A stretch of DNA of 64,000 nt from Eonycteris spelaea (GCA_003508835.1 PUFA01000092.1:7297501-7361500); one strand, 5' to 3'. Counted from the stretch's first letter, positions 1 to 14,500 are shown. Numbers and translations: made by a program. The notes: generated from the letters alone by a model not told the origin.

Positions 1-399
1 TAGATTTCTTGGGCTCCTCCCAGGTACTTAGAAGGGGTCTACGTAAGTGAGGGACCCTGAAGTTTAAGTTTCATTAGCTTTATCTAAAATTCATCTTTGC
101 TTTTCATTTTTTTTCATCTTCCTTCCTTTCTTGCTCAAATTCTGGCCACCTCATTCTTTGTATCTTTTCATTGTTTCAACTTTCTATGTTCTTTCTGACT
201 TTTAGTTCTACCACAATATTGAAATTGCTTTCTTGAATGTGATAACATTCAATAATGTTTTCTCAATTCACATTTGACTAGACTTTATAACATCTTAGAC
301 TATTGATTACATGCTCCTTGAAATACTCTCTCCGTTTTTTTTTTTTTTTTGGTGACTCCTTAGTTCCTTGTTTTTCATCTAGCCTTGCTGTCTTCTTTT
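1..399. other. Intergenic, nothing recognised
   Basis: AT-rich sequence with a short poly-T run near 335-350. I see no exon, RNA gene or repeat family that I can name. ORFs here are short and lack any domain signature. Confidence 0.5.
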
Positions 400-960
400 T
401 CTGCCCTATTCTTGCTTGTCTTCTTGCTTTCAACTCCCACATTACATGGATCCCTACAGCCCTCTTATCTGCCTTCTATACTCATCACTTTGTGAACTCC
501 AGAGAGAACCCTCAGCACTCATGGTCCTAGCTGGAACCTCTATATGGATGATCTCTAAATCTTTAACTCTAAGCTTAACCCTTTGGTATGCTCTAATTTT
601 ATTTTTCCACCCATCTGAAGGACAGGCCTCTTCAAGGTCACATCAGCACTGTAAATTAAATAAAAAACCACCTCATCCTTGCCCTTCCCAACTGACTTCA
701 CATTGGTCTCAAGGATATAAAAAATTTTGGTGTAATTTTTTAAGAGACCCCCTCTGTCAAATTTTTAATCTCAGGCTGTCTCCAAGATGATTCATTGAAA
801 ATGTCTCCTTATCTTTCTCTTAGTATAAATTCCCATTTTTCTCTGTTAGCTTTGAACTTAACCTTGAATGATATACTTTGAGTATCCAAATCTTACAAAT
901 CTATCAGAGTTTAGCTCATGACCCACATATTCTGTAAAACCTTCCTGAATATTCTCATTA
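400..960 (+). repeat. L2 LINE relic (sense)
   Basis: The stretch around 535-570 (gatgatctctaaatcttta) and the pyrimidine-rich run that follows resemble the part of the L2 3' end that reads 'gatgactcccaaatctatat'. The text near 940-960 resembles the later 'cttccctga' segment. The copy is old and broken, and the assignment is from memory. The 124-residue ORF overlapping it (416-790) is not a gene. Confidence 0.45.
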
Positions 961-1985
961 ACATATATTTCATTTACTTGGTAAATTTGGCCACAACCCC
1001 TTTCTCTGAATTGGGTCAATTTTGGTTCTAAGTTAGCGATGAGACAGAAGTTTGAGGACTTTAAGAAACTGACTCCAAGCTAGTCAATTTGTCTACCATC
1101 CCTTTATTTATTCTCTACTCAGAAAAATATTATGCAACACTTTGTTATTACGCATACAGGTTTTTGGTCCTCTATTGGAGAGATTGCTTTTTCCCAGATG
1201 CTCAAGCAGATCTAAGCCTCTATTTTATGCGATGAGGACATAGAATTATATGAACATCCAGGTTATTGCCTCACAGGGAGAGCTGGTGCTCTATCTTACT
1301 TCTTATGTGACAAAAATGATAGGCCATTGTGCTATAAATGTAACTCTATGACCTCATTTGAGGAGGGTTCCATGGGTAGGCCCCTCTATTTTCTAAAAGT
1401 GACAATAAAACAGCAAAGGTAAACCATTTGCTTCATTTGTTACGATTTGGAAATTATCTTCCTGGAAAGGCCCAGATATCCTCATTGCAATACGGAACAA
1501 TCACAGTTGGCTAATGCCATTCATTTTCCACAAGTAAAGAAACATCTTCAGCTGTGTGGTTGACATGGACTTCACTCCCTGCAGGAAAATTTGACTGAAG
1601 ATCTTCAAGAATTCAGTTATTCCTTGTGTTCCACATCTTTCTCCTTCTCCTTCTTCTTTAAATTCCCAGATAGTGCTGGTTATGTCATGGATACTCAGTA
1701 AATATCAGGTTAAATAAGTAAAGGATTTTTTAGAGCTTTGAAGAAAAACTCTATACATCTGTTTTTCATAAGGGAATAATTTGTGTTCAACTCTGTTTGC
1801 CTGAATTGACTTTGTAAACTTAATACCTATTAAATTTCCAGGAAATCTTGAAACATGGGAAAATGAAGGGAAAACCATTTTGATCAGTGAAGATAAGGAC
1901 ATATGCACAACACAACAATTGTTTGGTCCTTCATTAAGGTGATAAAATCTGACAAAAACTACCATCTGCCATTCAAAGAATGAGA
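961..1985. other. Intergenic, nothing recognised
   Basis: AT-rich unique-looking sequence. I found no exon-like segment with splice sites and no clear repeat. Confidence 0.4.
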
Positions 1986-1989
1986 GTAT

Positions 1990-2352
1990 TAAAGTTTGTG
2001 ACAACATGGATGGATCTTGAAATTATCATGCTAAGTGAAATAAGAGAAAAAGTTGAGAACTATATGATTTCACTAATATGCAAAATATAAAACTCAAAGC
2101 AACAAACAAACACTACAAACAAACAGATTCATGGACACAGACAGTAGATTAGTGGTTACTAGAGGGAAGGGGCAGAGAGAGGAGACACATAAGGGTAACG
2201 GGGGTCAAAAATCTAGTGACAGAAGGAGGTTTGACTTTGGGTGGTGAACACACAATGCAATATACATATAATGTATTATTGAACTATACACTTGAAACCT
2301 ATTTGATTTTATTAAACGATGTCACTCCAATAATTTTAATTTAAAAAAAGAG
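1990..2352 (+). mobile_element. LINE-1 3' end, 5'-truncated
   Basis: It opens with the end of ORF2 (acatggatggatcttgaa, then ctaagtgaaataag), continues with the typical 3'UTR of mammalian L1, and ends with gtcactccaataatttta and an A-rich tail near 2340-2352. Only the last part of an L1 is present. It has no coding capacity. Confidence 0.85.
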
Positions 2353-2904
2353 GGAAGAAAACACACAAATTAAGTCTATTGATGACTCACAAAAGGGTTA
2401 CAAGTTTGGAAGGCAACACATTATATAATGAGTAATAAAGTCTAAAACAGTGGCAAAACAGTGAGGAGAGAGAAGGAGAGGAGGAGGGGGAGAAAGTCGG
2501 ATGGTGATTATCCAGCTGCCATGTCACTGCAAGCTACAAGACAAGAAGATGTAGGGGGACGATGACTAAATTAACTATTCTCTTCCATCATCATTAACAA
2601 CGTACTGTTGCCAAGACTCAGGAAAGTGTTTAATTTCAGGAAGATTTGTCGTTGTGCTTCAATAATATGATTGTCTTACATCTCTTGCTTAAATCTGTGA
2701 TCAATGGTAGGGGTGAAAATGGAAAAGGCTTAGAAACTCTGCTTTACTCACAGAAACATAGTTACACTCTAACAGAAACATGCTGATCCATGCTTGTTTA
2801 CATTGTCTCAGGGGATAACCCAGTCCTGAATAAGAAAAATGCTCCTGAAAATAATTGGAGACTGACATCACAAATCCCAAACCAAAGAGTCATGACAATG
2901 AAAG

Positions 2905-3130
2905 TTAATACCCACCATTTATTGAGTTCTTACTATATGCCAGGCACCTCAAAGTGCTTTATAGTTATGATTTCATTGACCCATACAGAAACCTTATAAT
3001 GAGAAACAGTTACTATTCCGATTTTACAGATAAGTAAGCTAAAGCACAGAGAGTAATTTGCCCAATTATACAGTTCGAAAGTGTCAGAACTAGGATCTGA
3101 ACCCAGGCAATCTGATTTTAGATTTCATGT
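2905..3130 (-). repeat. MIR SINE (antisense)
   Basis: Antisense MIR landmarks occur in order: tttattgag...ttactatatgccaggcac, attttacagataagtaagc, gcacagagagtaatttgccc and gatctgaacccaggcaatctg. This is a nearly full-length old tRNA-derived SINE. Confidence 0.85.
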
Positions 3131-6100
3131 CTTAATAAAGAAACTTTATTATATGTCATTGTACCACAGTGCATTTTAGATCATTTTGTTAAAATAAAAA
3201 TAGAATAATATAACTTAGCTGTATTATCAAAATATCAATAAAACTTAAAATTCAGTAAAAAGCAGGTGGTAACTTTTATAATTACTTCCATTTTAATAAG
3301 AGAAACTGAAGCATAAATGAACTCTAAATGAGGCAATGTAAAATAATGACATACTTAAGTGCTTGTCACTTTTGTCTCCCAAGTGATCTCATATTACATA
3401 TAGTTTTACAACTAAGTTAAAAACCTTAATATAATTATGGATTTACCCATTTTTAAATTTAAGTCATTGAAAATAAAAAGGAAAGGAAATATTGAAAGCC
3501 TTTATTTTCTACCGTTGCAGAAAATTCAAATATACAATTTTTACTTAGTACCTCAACTCAGAAAGTTTTGAAAGGATTAATGAGATTTATATCTGTAAAG
3601 TGCTTAAGAACACCTGGCACAAGGTATTGTTAAAAGATTTTCATTTAAATAAAACTCATATATAGTAAGTCAAATGTCCAGTACCTTCCTGTTTTAGTTT
3701 GGCCTCCACCGAAGCGGATCCTGACATAAGGATCCAAGTACAATAATTTGTCTGAGAGAAGAACACAAGTAGAGGAAAGAAGGGAAGTGAGACAAGAGAG
3801 GAAGGCAGCCAGCACGAGGGGCATTAGGAAGCCAACTATCATCATGTATGGGTGGAGCATAATCCCACTGTGGAACCCTGAAAGCCAGTGTAGACTCTGC
3901 ACCCCAGAGGGGTGAGGAGCTGGGACATTTGCACACCAACTCCCATCAGTCATTGCTTTAGTAATTTAAATGAGAGGCAACAATTCTTTCATTAGTCAGG
4001 CCTGCCATATGGGAGGCAGAGTGGGCTCCGGTAGTAAGAGAAGTACAGCCACTGGCAGCTGGAAGTCCACCTTTCACTCTAAAGGATATTATCTTTTCTA
4101 TAAACCTTTCTCTCCAAGCAGTATTTACTCTTGGACATAATAAAATATAAAATCATATTATCTTACAAACAGACTCCTTCATCATATCGGTTTGTGTGAG
4201 GGCTCCACAGAAGCAAATGCCCAGTGAGAGAATCCAGGCTCCCTGTTTCAAGCTACTCTGATGATCAAACACACAATGTATTGCATGAAATAGTAGATTT
4301 CCATTGAGAAAGGAGATGTGTGCAAGAAGCTAAATCTACTGAATGTATATCACTGATCTAAGATATCAAGATGTCCTTGGGGAAGTCTCTCTTCCTTCCA
4401 ATCCTAGAAGTAAATGATTGTTACTGGCTTCATGGTCAACCTTTTTACTTTATTCAGAAAGCCTTAGTTCTTTGGGTCTCCAAATCCTTAATTTATGAGG
4501 CAAGGAGATTTTCAGTCCAGAGAGAGATCAAATAGACTATTCTTAGTCGTAAACTGAATTAATGGTTCAACTAGGACCTGAACTGATTCTATATGGCCAA
4601 GGAGATGGTAGAATTTAGAGTTAGCAATCTGTTCCAGCTCATTCACTCTTATCTAAATTATACATGAGCAGATAGATGTTTTTCTTTAGTATTCTTGTTT
4701 CATGATGGCTATAATTTATGAATTATATTCCCCTTTTCAGGAATAAAAGATATGAGATAATGAGATAAACCTTCGTGGGATTAAAAGATGCAAAGAATAT
4801 TTTGACCATTCCTATCTGCCCTTGTACACTATTTCTAATTAATCTCTCTCTCAGCTATACATATACCCACATAGAAAAAAAAATAAATGTATTTGTGTAT
4901 CTTATAGTTTGCCCCAGCTCTTCCTTATCAAAAGTTTACTTAGAATATATCCTGATGCTTTGTCCTAAAACACCCTAACATTATCCAAATACTAATAATC
5001 AAATTACCTAACTTTGAAAAATCAATTATAAATATTACCTAAATTGGGGGGGTGGGGAGGGGAATTCAAGAAAGAAATGTCAGGCTTTAGGTGATGAAAA
5101 GTTGGAAATCACATGCTCAAGTAAGAAGTGTGATTTTCACCCTCTTGTCAGATGCCTGGCAGGATTTTTTAGAAGAGGGAAAAAAAGGATCAACTATGTG
5201 ATTTATATTTGTACTTTGAAATTCGTCCCTAGCCTGAAGTCAGATCTCTGTGTTTACTCAACCATATGATGGAATCACATTACTCCCCCGGGTAATGACT
5301 CACAGAGAACCCTGGAAGATTTTTAAACAGAAAAATAAGCATAGCACTTTTTTTTTCTTCTGAGTATCCTGAAAGATAGGGAGATAAGAGAAAAAAATGG
5401 AAAATTTCCTGTAATCACCATCCAATCTTCATCAAATTTTAAAGAGAACAGAAATGTTGACATTGTTTTCTGATCTATGCAATGGGAGGTATGAAAAGAT
5501 GCTGTAAATGGGTTTGTGAAAGGTTTTCTTGCCAGCTATAGCTCCAGGGCGTGCGAGCCCTATGAATATGTGTATGTATGTGTGTTGGGGGTGGGGGGCG
5601 TGTTTGTGTGTAAAGAGAAAGGCAAGGGAATAGGCCTGAGAAAATAAAACTTTTAGTTATTTATCACTAGGCTCTTTATGCACTTCTCTCTTATACCTAA
5701 AGTATATAACGTATCGGTTATGATTACAATGAAAAAGCAAAACACTGTAGTCATCAATATTGCATATTGCAACTTTGCATAATCCAAGCATTCATTAAAT
5801 CATCCTTAGTAGAATAGCACATGTTCCTGTAAAAAAAAAAAAAAGTTACTTAGAGCACAACATATGGACGATACTGTGTTTTAACTGCATCAAGAATACT
5901 GGTAATTAGCAAACAGTGATTGAATTTAAGATGGCCAAGAGCATGCTGCCAATTCAGGGTTTATTTATGTACTCTGCTTGGTTATTTAGTTGAAGCTATG
6001 TCAATTATTTACTTAATGCTTTTGTTAATTTGATCTGCACCACATGTGTCCTCATCTATGGTCTAGCAGACACTGACTCTTAGGTATATACTTAAGACAG

Positions 6101-6840
6101 AGACTGTATTCTATTTTATAGGGCATGCTGTCCCTATGAAATGCTTAGACATTCAAGTCAGACACAAGGATGAGTGCCAAGTCTTGATTTCCTATTGAAC
6201 ACTCGTGTTCTCTTTTTATGTCGTAAACTGGAGATTGAGACCCAAGGAATACAAAGGAGATCCATATGCTTAAACATAGATTTAAAATTATGAAAATATA
6301 ATAGCAACTTTAAAGACACCTATAATTTCCAGAAACATCTGGGAATAGTAGAAAGTTGCCTTAAATATTTCTAACAATGACCCATTTAGGTAGAAATTTA
6401 AATTAATGAATGAAATAGTAAAAGTGTATCATAATTCTGGCATTATTAGAGATATTATGATCTGCAGATGGAAAACGTAGCATGTTCATTCTTATCCTAT
6501 AAAATATAATCCCCTAAATCTAAAAAACAGATCTGTTCAATAGATCTATCTGTTATAACGGAAATGTTCTGTTATCTGTCCCTTGTCCATTACAGTAGCC
6601 ACTAGAGCTACAAGTGCCACTGCAATAGCTAGTGCAAAAACTAAAATTAATTTAATTCAAAAAAATATCCACATGTAGTTAGTCTACCAATGCACAACAT
6701 ATTATAAAAAAAGGCTCATTTTGATCTTCAAAAAGTTATACTCCAGTGGCAAGGATGAGAAAAATAGATTTTAAATTAATATGTAATATAATTTAAAGAC
6801 ACATTTGATAAAAACTACTACCCAAAAATACAAGAACATA
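3131..6840. other. Intergenic, no gene seen
   Basis: AT-rich sequence. Small features are a MIR-like scrap at about 3575-3635 (gtaaagtgcttaagaacacc), a G-run at 5046-5061, a GT/G-rich simple stretch at 5570-5612 and an A-run near 5830. The ORFs at 3645-3953 on the minus strand have no recognisable domain. Confidence 0.4.
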
Positions 6841-6841
6841 A

Positions 6842-7275
6842 TAACAACTAAATAAACAAACAACCTAATTTAAAAAACAGGCCAAAGGCCTCACCGAGAT
6901 ACAAAGGCAAATAAGTGTATAAATATTCAATAAAAGATGTCATCAGGAAATGCAAATTAAAACGACAATGAAATACCACTACACGTCTATTAGAATGGCC
7001 AGAAATCCAGAACACCAGTAATACCAAGTGCTGACAAGAATATAGTAACAAACTCTCTTTCATTGCGATTGCAAAATGGTGTTTACAGACAGTTTGGTGG
7101 TTTTTTATAAAACTAAACATACTCTTACCATATGATCCAGCAATTATATACTCCTTGATATTTACCGAAAGGAGCGGAAAGCCTGCACACCAGTATTTAT
7201 AGCATCTTTATTTGTAATTTCCAAAATTTGGAAACAATCAAGATGTCCTTCAGTAGGTGAATGGATAAAATCAAT
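6842..7275 (+). mobile_element. LINE-1 ORF2 C-terminal fragment
   Basis: Familiar L1 ORF2 3' text is present: a lysine-rich opening (aaacaggccaaaggcctcac), then atgcaaattaaaacgacaat, atatgatccagcaattat and gtaggtgaatggataaa. The frames are broken and both ends are truncated. Confidence 0.85.
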
Positions 7276-7339
7276 AGGCATAATCTGGAAATATATAAAA
7301 TTTTAAAGTAGGCTCTAACTCAAAAAATTTGGAGATCCT

Positions 7340-7735
7340 TTTAGAAAATAGTTTTTCAATTCAGTTTTGACCTCTCTGAGACTTTTGACTCAGCTAAAAA
7401 CTCCTTGAAACTCTCTCTTCTTCTAGAGTTTTTTAGCACTGATGTCCAGAGTCTACTCCTATTCTATTCCTTTTCAGTCTCCATGTCTGGCTCCTTGATT
7501 TCTCTTTACTTACGTATTTCCTATTTAGAGCCTTATCCTTTGAGCCCTTAGGATGCTTTCCTTGATATCTGCTTGCTCCACCCAGTTCACTTTTCACTCC
7601 CATAACTATGTTTTTGCCTTCTGAGCCAGTATCTTGAGCCCCGGACTTCAGTTAGGCTACTTCAAGCCTACGTTACTAACTTCCCAGGACCCTTCTGCCT
7701 GAATGTTCCACAAAAACCCAACATCAGAAGATTTG
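7340..7735 (+). repeat. L2 LINE relic (sense)
   Basis: The pyrimidine-rich text with 'cagtctccatgtctggctcc' and, near 7700, 'gaatgttccacaaaaaccc' follows the order of the L2 3' region. It is old and divergent. The family call is from memory. Confidence 0.45.
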
Positions 7736-8454
7736 GCTCAATGATCTCTAATACCTTTTGACACTATTAGGCTATAGGAATATCATTTTATACTCTAATT
7801 GATTTATCATTGACCTTTTTCCATATCTCACCTTCTGCAGGTGGTAACAGAATTCATATACTCTTGAAATTAGAAATATTGTCATTTATAAGATTATCCT
7901 GTCATTCATCCTCGGAAAGAGATTTGTCAACAAACCAATCCTTCTAAAAAACAATTCTTCCCCTAGAAACATCTCTTATATTCACTCAGCCTGCTTTTCC
8001 TCCAGGACAAGCAAGAGACTTGGGCTTCTAAGAACTAAGGCGGGCTGGACATGGGGATGGCGGGGTGATCAGAGCCCAGGGCACTTGGGGTTAATGTTCC
8101 ATGAATCAATGCAAGTTAAAGCAAGTCCATGGGAGAGGATTTAGAACAACAATGAGAAACATGGGGAAGGCCGTGTACTGTAGAACCTGCAAGACAGAGT
8201 AAGCAGGTTTGAAGGGAGATATCCAGAAAGAGCTCTAGAAGCAACTGAATGTAAGGCAAAGGAACTTTTGTGAGCTTCTGATGATGAATTTAGGGGCAGG
8301 AAGGGAGCTGTTAAGCTTACAGAGCACACAAAAAAAGATTTTTTCTTTTCTCTGCTACATCACCCTAGTCTAAGTCCTTGGACACATATTACTACTTAAT
8401 TGCTTTCTTACTGCTTTTTCTTAACTATGTTGCCTGTGGTGAGTTAGAGGAATT
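7736..8454. other. Intergenic, nothing recognised
   Basis: No exon or repeat that I can name. The minus-strand ORF at 8141-8329 is a low-complexity Ser/Leu-rich chance ORF. Confidence 0.4.
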
Positions 8455-8598
8455 CTCAGTGCCTTAGATGCTCATGTATAAAAGTATTCATATCTTATAA
8501 AGTCGTTTGAGGATTAAATGTGTTAATATAGAGAGAGCACTTAAAACAGGGTCTGGCACATAATAAATGTTATATATGCATTAATTATTGCTATTATA
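8455..8598 (+). repeat. MIR SINE 3' half (sense)
   Basis: The 3' MIR signature is visible: gtttgaggattaaatgtgtt, then gagcacttaaaacagggtct and ggcacataataaatgtta. Confidence 0.75.
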
Positions 8599-8639
8599 GT
8601 ATTATTTATATTATTATTTCTATAACAGTTTTTAACTGG

Positions 8640-9075
8640 TCCATCTATCCCCACTCTATTCCCTCATACCATCTTGCATTTAATTTAGTAACTATTTTAT
8701 TCATGGTACTTCCTTTGACCTTCAGAGGTTCCCAAATTACCTGATGATGAGCCCTAACTCCTCCATATGACCGTCTTGACCTTCAGTAACCAAGCCCTAC
8801 TCACTCAGCTTTCTTTCTCTTTGCTCCCCAATGCTTCATTTCCTTCTTTGAGCATGACCCTCTCTCTGTTTCCTGTGGAAGTCAAGACCTTTCACACTAC
8901 TTTTGTTTATATTGCTCTTTTCTTACCTTTCCTTGTCTCAATTCTAAATACTTCTCAGGGCCCACTTACGTTCTGCTTCTTCTATTATAGCAGAGGGAGT
9001 GTCTGTAATGCTTTATTATATGCATGATAACAGCAAGGGGAGTGCCTGGCACATAGTCGGTGTTTGATATTTCTG
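8640..9075 (+). repeat. L2 LINE 3' end (sense)
   Basis: The 3' region of L2 is recognisable by a long C/T-rich part (the actcagctttctttctcttt area) and the terminal 'gagtgcctggcacatagtcg' motif at about 9041-9060. It overlaps a chance ORF at 8767-9027. Confidence 0.6.
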
Positions 9076-11424
9076 TTTTAATTGTTCTTTCTCTAGTTTT
9101 CAGCATCATAGATTTTAGAACTGTTTGTTCCTTGATTGATAATTAGTTTATGAATATATGTAGTATCAGTTTAAAAGCTACATGTCATAGAAGACCACAT
9201 TCATAGAAGGTTAAACTGTGAAGATATTTATTGTGTGTTTCCAAGGTTTCTTAAACAGCTCAAAAATCTTTCTACCCTTTGTTTCGCCATTCTCAGCCTG
9301 TTGGATTTTCACCTATGTGTTATTTACCTCACAATCACAAGACTACTGCTTTAGCTCTAGGAGTCATCATCATCATCATTATCATCATAAATATTCCAAG
9401 GTGAAAGGAAGTATAAATGGCAAGTTGGTTGTTCCTAGCTTGAGAGGCTATGAAAAGGAATGTCTGGGAAAGGAGAAAAAGGATGCCATGATTGGCTTAG
9501 ATGATTCATCACTTGCGGCAGGGCACATTACTGCCCAAATGAAATTGGAGTTCTGTTGGGAAAAAGAGAAAAATGACTCTTCAATAAGCCTTTTTGTTAG
9601 TGTCTGCCCCTCTTTTGCATTTTTACCCTCAACGATAGTGCTCTTCAAAGGAGAAATAACATTTTTATTCCCTAGAGGGTACAGTACAGTCTTGAAAATA
9701 TAGCGAACACTCAGCAAGTAATTGTGTGTTGAATTCTTAACTGCTGTTTGAATCATTCCATAGGCCTTCAGCTCAGGTCCATTTCTGAGTAACTAACAGC
9801 TGGCTACCTTGAAAGTAAAAAAGCCTGCAAACACACTGTGAGCTAACAGATACAGAAATTTAGCACAGTTTGTATTGAATTCCCGCAGAAGCTCAGAAGC
9901 CAAAATACAAATTTTGAGAAGTTTTTTGTTATAGTGCGCCTGATGTAAACATTATGTGCTTAGCTGAGCCAGGAGTCCTTTAATTATCTTTTCAGGAAGC
10001 CTTGCTGAGAGTTTAGTTCCTAAAGCTACCAACCAGAGCAGCCTCCTGACAGCTCATGCTCTAAAACAGGACTGAACTCCAAATAATAGTTCCCTTCCCC
10101 ACATATTATAGTATTTATCTGAACACAAAGTAATTAACATCTCCATCAAGTAAAATCTCTGATTGCATCATATGGTCTCAGCTACTCTCAGGCCACTCAC
10201 CCATCTGCTTGCATTGATTTTGCCATTTGCCAGCATGTGGGTTTGTGTGTGTAGTAAGGGGGTGCGTGGGGGAGTGGAGGACTGTTGGGTGTTTGGAGTA
10301 ACACGTTACCACATGTGCATGGTCGGGTTTGTACTGTGTATCCAATCACTCTATCCCTCTGCTCAAGTAAGAAAGGGACAGATGCTCCTGGTCACACCAC
10401 TCTTGTATTTAAACTCTGATACATACCCTGCTCAGTGCCTTTGGAGAGCATCATGGCATGGAAGAGATTAATGTTTAACAATTAACTGGATGAAAAATCA
10501 TAGCCTCACAATTCCTTAGCGATGAAAGTAAAATTCTACAGATCATGGAAAAATGGCAATTCTAGATAAAAGACACTGAGTTTTGGAGCCATTGGAGAGA
10601 AAATATATAGAAAAAGAGATTACTAAATAGACTCAGTCTACTTACATAGTCCCAAATTATGCATATGCAGCTTGGTTTGTACACACATTGGAGTAGGTAG
10701 TGAAAAATTCCAACTATCAGATGATTTGGTTATGTGACACTCTATGTCCACATTTGGATCCAATGCCTTATTTTTTCTTAGCTGTTTTGAATGTAAAACA
10801 ATTCTGCATAGGTGTAAGGAGAACTGGCCCAATTTATATAATAGTTATTGCCAGTCTAGGAAAGATTCGACACAAGGTTTTTGGTTGTCCAAAGTTGCAT
10901 TTCATAATCTATCCTAAGATGTTATTGGGTAAATATAGATGACATAGCAGATATGTTACTGTAACTCATCAATGGCTACTCCATAATATGCTGAAACAAA
11001 ATAAAAGAAATAAAAGATGATACAGATACTCCACACAAGCTAAACATTGCAAGGAATATCACCTAAGAACCAAATAAGAAGATGTAACTTTTATCCATTA
11101 TTACAATAAGCCTTTTTGTTTAGTTTTGTTTTCAAAGGAAAAATGCCACCTAAACTGGAATGAGCACTTGATAGACTCTTCTTATAGGGGCTATAATGAT
11201 CTTGCCTCGATATTAACAATTACAGCTGCCAGGCTCAGGTGGAAGGTGTGGCATAACTGGAAGGGACAGGGAGTGAAATAATCAAAATAGCACTACACCT
11301 CACAGTGCTCATGATTGTTCTTTACTACTGCTGGCTCTTTTTCTTAGATCCATATAGCCCATGGTGATGTTTCCACCAAGAATGACGGAGGGCACTAAAA
11401 GAGTTGATGTGTTGTTAGTGTGCT
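9076..11424. other. Intergenic; trinucleotide tract, no supported gene
   Basis: A (CAT)n/ATC tract lies at about 9364-9388. It makes the His-run inside a 161-residue ORF (9218-9703), which shows no domain and no conserved motif, so I treat that ORF as chance. A G/T-rich patch lies at 10232-10275. I see no splice-bounded coding exon. Confidence 0.45.
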
Positions 11425-11590
11425 TTGAGGTAGGCAAGTTGCTTAACCTTTCTAAGTTTCGTTTCCTTTTTTTGGTTATTAATTGGGTATAGCAGCAGTA
11501 ACTATCTCATAGGATTATGCGCAGATTGAGTGATACAATATCATAAATTATTTAGCCCATTATAAGCTCTATAATTGTTAACTACTACTA
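11425..11590 (+). repeat. MIR SINE (sense)
   Basis: Landmarks are ggcaagttgcttaacctttc, gtttcgtttcctttt, and the ctcataggattatgcgcaga stretch. This is the central core and 3' half of MIR. Confidence 0.75.
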
Positions 11591-14500
11591 TTATTATTTT
11601 AGTTATTATGGTGATAAAAGACAGGGGTATAGAAAGAGGGTCTTTTAAAACTTATTCCATTCATCATCCATTTACTCATCTCTTTATTCAAAAGAAGCAC
11701 ATTGATTATCCTTTTGAGTGTGCCCACTATACTGAGTAGGCATAATGGCTCTGGGCATAACACAAGACCTTGGTAAAAGCTTAAATAAGTGAACTTTACC
11801 TATTGATTCTCCTCACCTTTCTTTCAGCCCCGCTCCAGAGTATTATTTGCCCTCACTGCCTTGGTGGTTCAGAGCCACTCACTGAAGTTCACCTTCAAAG
11901 GCAAAACTGTCACCTCAGCCATCTCCCCCACATCTCCTGTGCAAAGTCTCATTTCCTCAGATGTCTTTTCGGGTGACTGGCTTAATTATGCTAAGCTGTT
12001 AAATTTTCTAGTCTGTTGGTACATTGTATTAACTCTTCCAGATGTTAAACTTGCATTTCAACAGGGGTCCAGTAGAAACAAAGTTCCTTACACAAAGGAG
12101 CCTTTCTTATGAGGAATTTCAGAGCTCAAAGTGGGCCCATGGAGTAAACACCATGGTGCAGATAAGATGTTCAGAACTTGGAAATTAATTCACACAAGAA
12201 GTTTTGTCTATATATAGACAATTGGCAAGAGGTTGTGAGGTCCTGTTATGATCTGATGGAGCATACAGCTTAGTCAGAGAGACAAGAACTATATCCATTA
12301 GATAACAATAGAATAAAACCCAATGCATAATATTGTTAGATAATAAGATAATTAAGAATACATAAAAATGCCAAAAGTTATTTAGTAATGATAACAAATG
12401 TTTATTGAATGCTTACTAAGTAATAACATTTTTGTTGTGGTAAAATATGTTTAACATAAAATTTAAAATTAGTGATTTTAAATTTAGTACATTCACATTG
12501 TTTAGACTTTACACATACCTTGGTTAACTACCTTGCTTCCTCTTTTGATGATTCTACCACTGATTACATAATTTGGAAATTAAAATAAATAATGCACAAA
12601 TAGTAATGAGAGTTCCTGCAAAGTGCCTTTGATACAGCAGCTTCTATGAAGAACCCTCCATGGTGAAAAAAAAAAATGTCTAAACAGTCACATGGGGATT
12701 GAGCCAAATGAGGGGGACTTATAAGTTCCAGTCTTTCTACCCCCAATACTGAATAATCTTTCACTCTCCATGAGCTGATATTAAAGTGATGTATGGCATG
12801 ACATTGTAAATCAGATGCAGAGAGAGTCAAATACACTCTGGGATCAGTTAGAAAAACCAGAGGTTTAATGTCAGTAACTTTAAAGTGTCTTGACAAATCC
12901 TGTTAAAGGGACAAAGCTTGTTGCCCGTGCTGTGAGAGAGCACTGTGTTTTCCTAGGTACTGCATGAGTAACACTTGCTCATCACATACCCCCCGGACCG
13001 TGTGGGGTGTTCTCATTTACCACGCAGAGGCAGATCCCCAGCCAACACCAGGCTTTCTGTTTACTTTAAAGGAAGTGCAAAGTATAAATGTTTACCAAAT
13101 CTGGACTAGACTGCCAAGTCTCCAGATGAATTTGGTGTTGTTTCTATTGTTTTCTTAAATGTGTTTCAATATGTATAGAGCAATTTTGGATAGAAAATAG
13201 CAATATTCACTCCGATACCTATGTTCTGGGCCTCCCAAGGAGAGATGAGTAAATAGGCAAAAATTTTAACAGATGGTGACTGTGTAACATCACCCATATA
13301 AAATATACAGTTATGTTTTTCAGAAATACTTTCTTTTCAATTGATCTTTATTGACTTCCCACAGGCTGCATTAATTTTTAATCTATAATTTACATAAGTG
13401 GAAAAATGTCAATTTATTAAGCTCATTTAAAAAGCAAATGACAATATTGTCCATATATTTCAAGTGAATCATTTAATATGTGTGAAGATTAGCTCAATGT
13501 CACCAAAGTAGAGCATAAAAAAGAAACTAGAGAACAGAAAAACATTGTTTCTTCTTCTGAAAAGGGCTTGATGCCAGGATAATCGAGTTTGTTTTTCCAA
13601 ACAGGGGAGATACAGAAGACTAGAGAATCTGTTAGAAACAGATGTTTAAGAAATATTTCTTAACACAAGAGATTTTTAAAAATATGCCTCTCCCCCAGAA
13701 TCTTCTATCTTCATATTAAAACAAAACAAAACAAAGTAACATTTATGTAAAGATTAAGCATTAGTGTAAACAACTGCAGAGCATTTGCTGGTGCCAGGAC
13801 TGATATCTGGAGCATTTGTTTCCTGGAGAGTGTGGTGAGATAAAGTGAGCTTTTTTTTTTTTCTCTGCATCCAAAATACAGATGCCTTAAAATCCCACTT
13901 TAGTGCAGAGCTTAATCAGAGATGGAGCTGAACTGTGAAATCACAGATCCTTCAGAACGAGATCTTTATATATATGACTGGCTGTATTTAGCACATGCAA
14001 CTCAGCAGAATCTATTTGAATTCCCTGGATGTTGTAAAAAATACTCACGGACCTTTCGAAGTAGTTGCATGTATATTTGAACTATGCAATTCCAAATTCA
14101 AAAAAACATATTCTACATTTTAAAGTTTATGGAGCATCACAAGTAGACATTACTAGCCTTTTGATCTTCTCTGCCCTGAAGTGTATTTCACTAACAGTGA
14201 TACACCATATAAACATAGCCAATGGTTTATCTGTTTGATGCTACTCAAAAAGAACTACAGTAAGTTTTCTCTTTTACTTTTGACATTATTTTAGCTTAAC
14301 CTTATTGTTTTTCTTGATAAGTAGAAAATAAGAACATTGTTGAAAAATGGAAAGTATAAAATTATAAAGAAATAAAAATCAACTGTAACTGCAACTCTAG
14401 CTATAACAAATTTTAATGTTTTGGTCTATTTTTTCAAGTCTCATTTATGTTTCTCTGAATGCATATGCATATCTAGATATTTTACTTACAAAGTTAAATT

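Noticed and set aside
9218..9703. A 161-residue ORF with a His-run
   Set aside because: The His-run comes from a CAT microsatellite; no domain, no splice context, no promoter.
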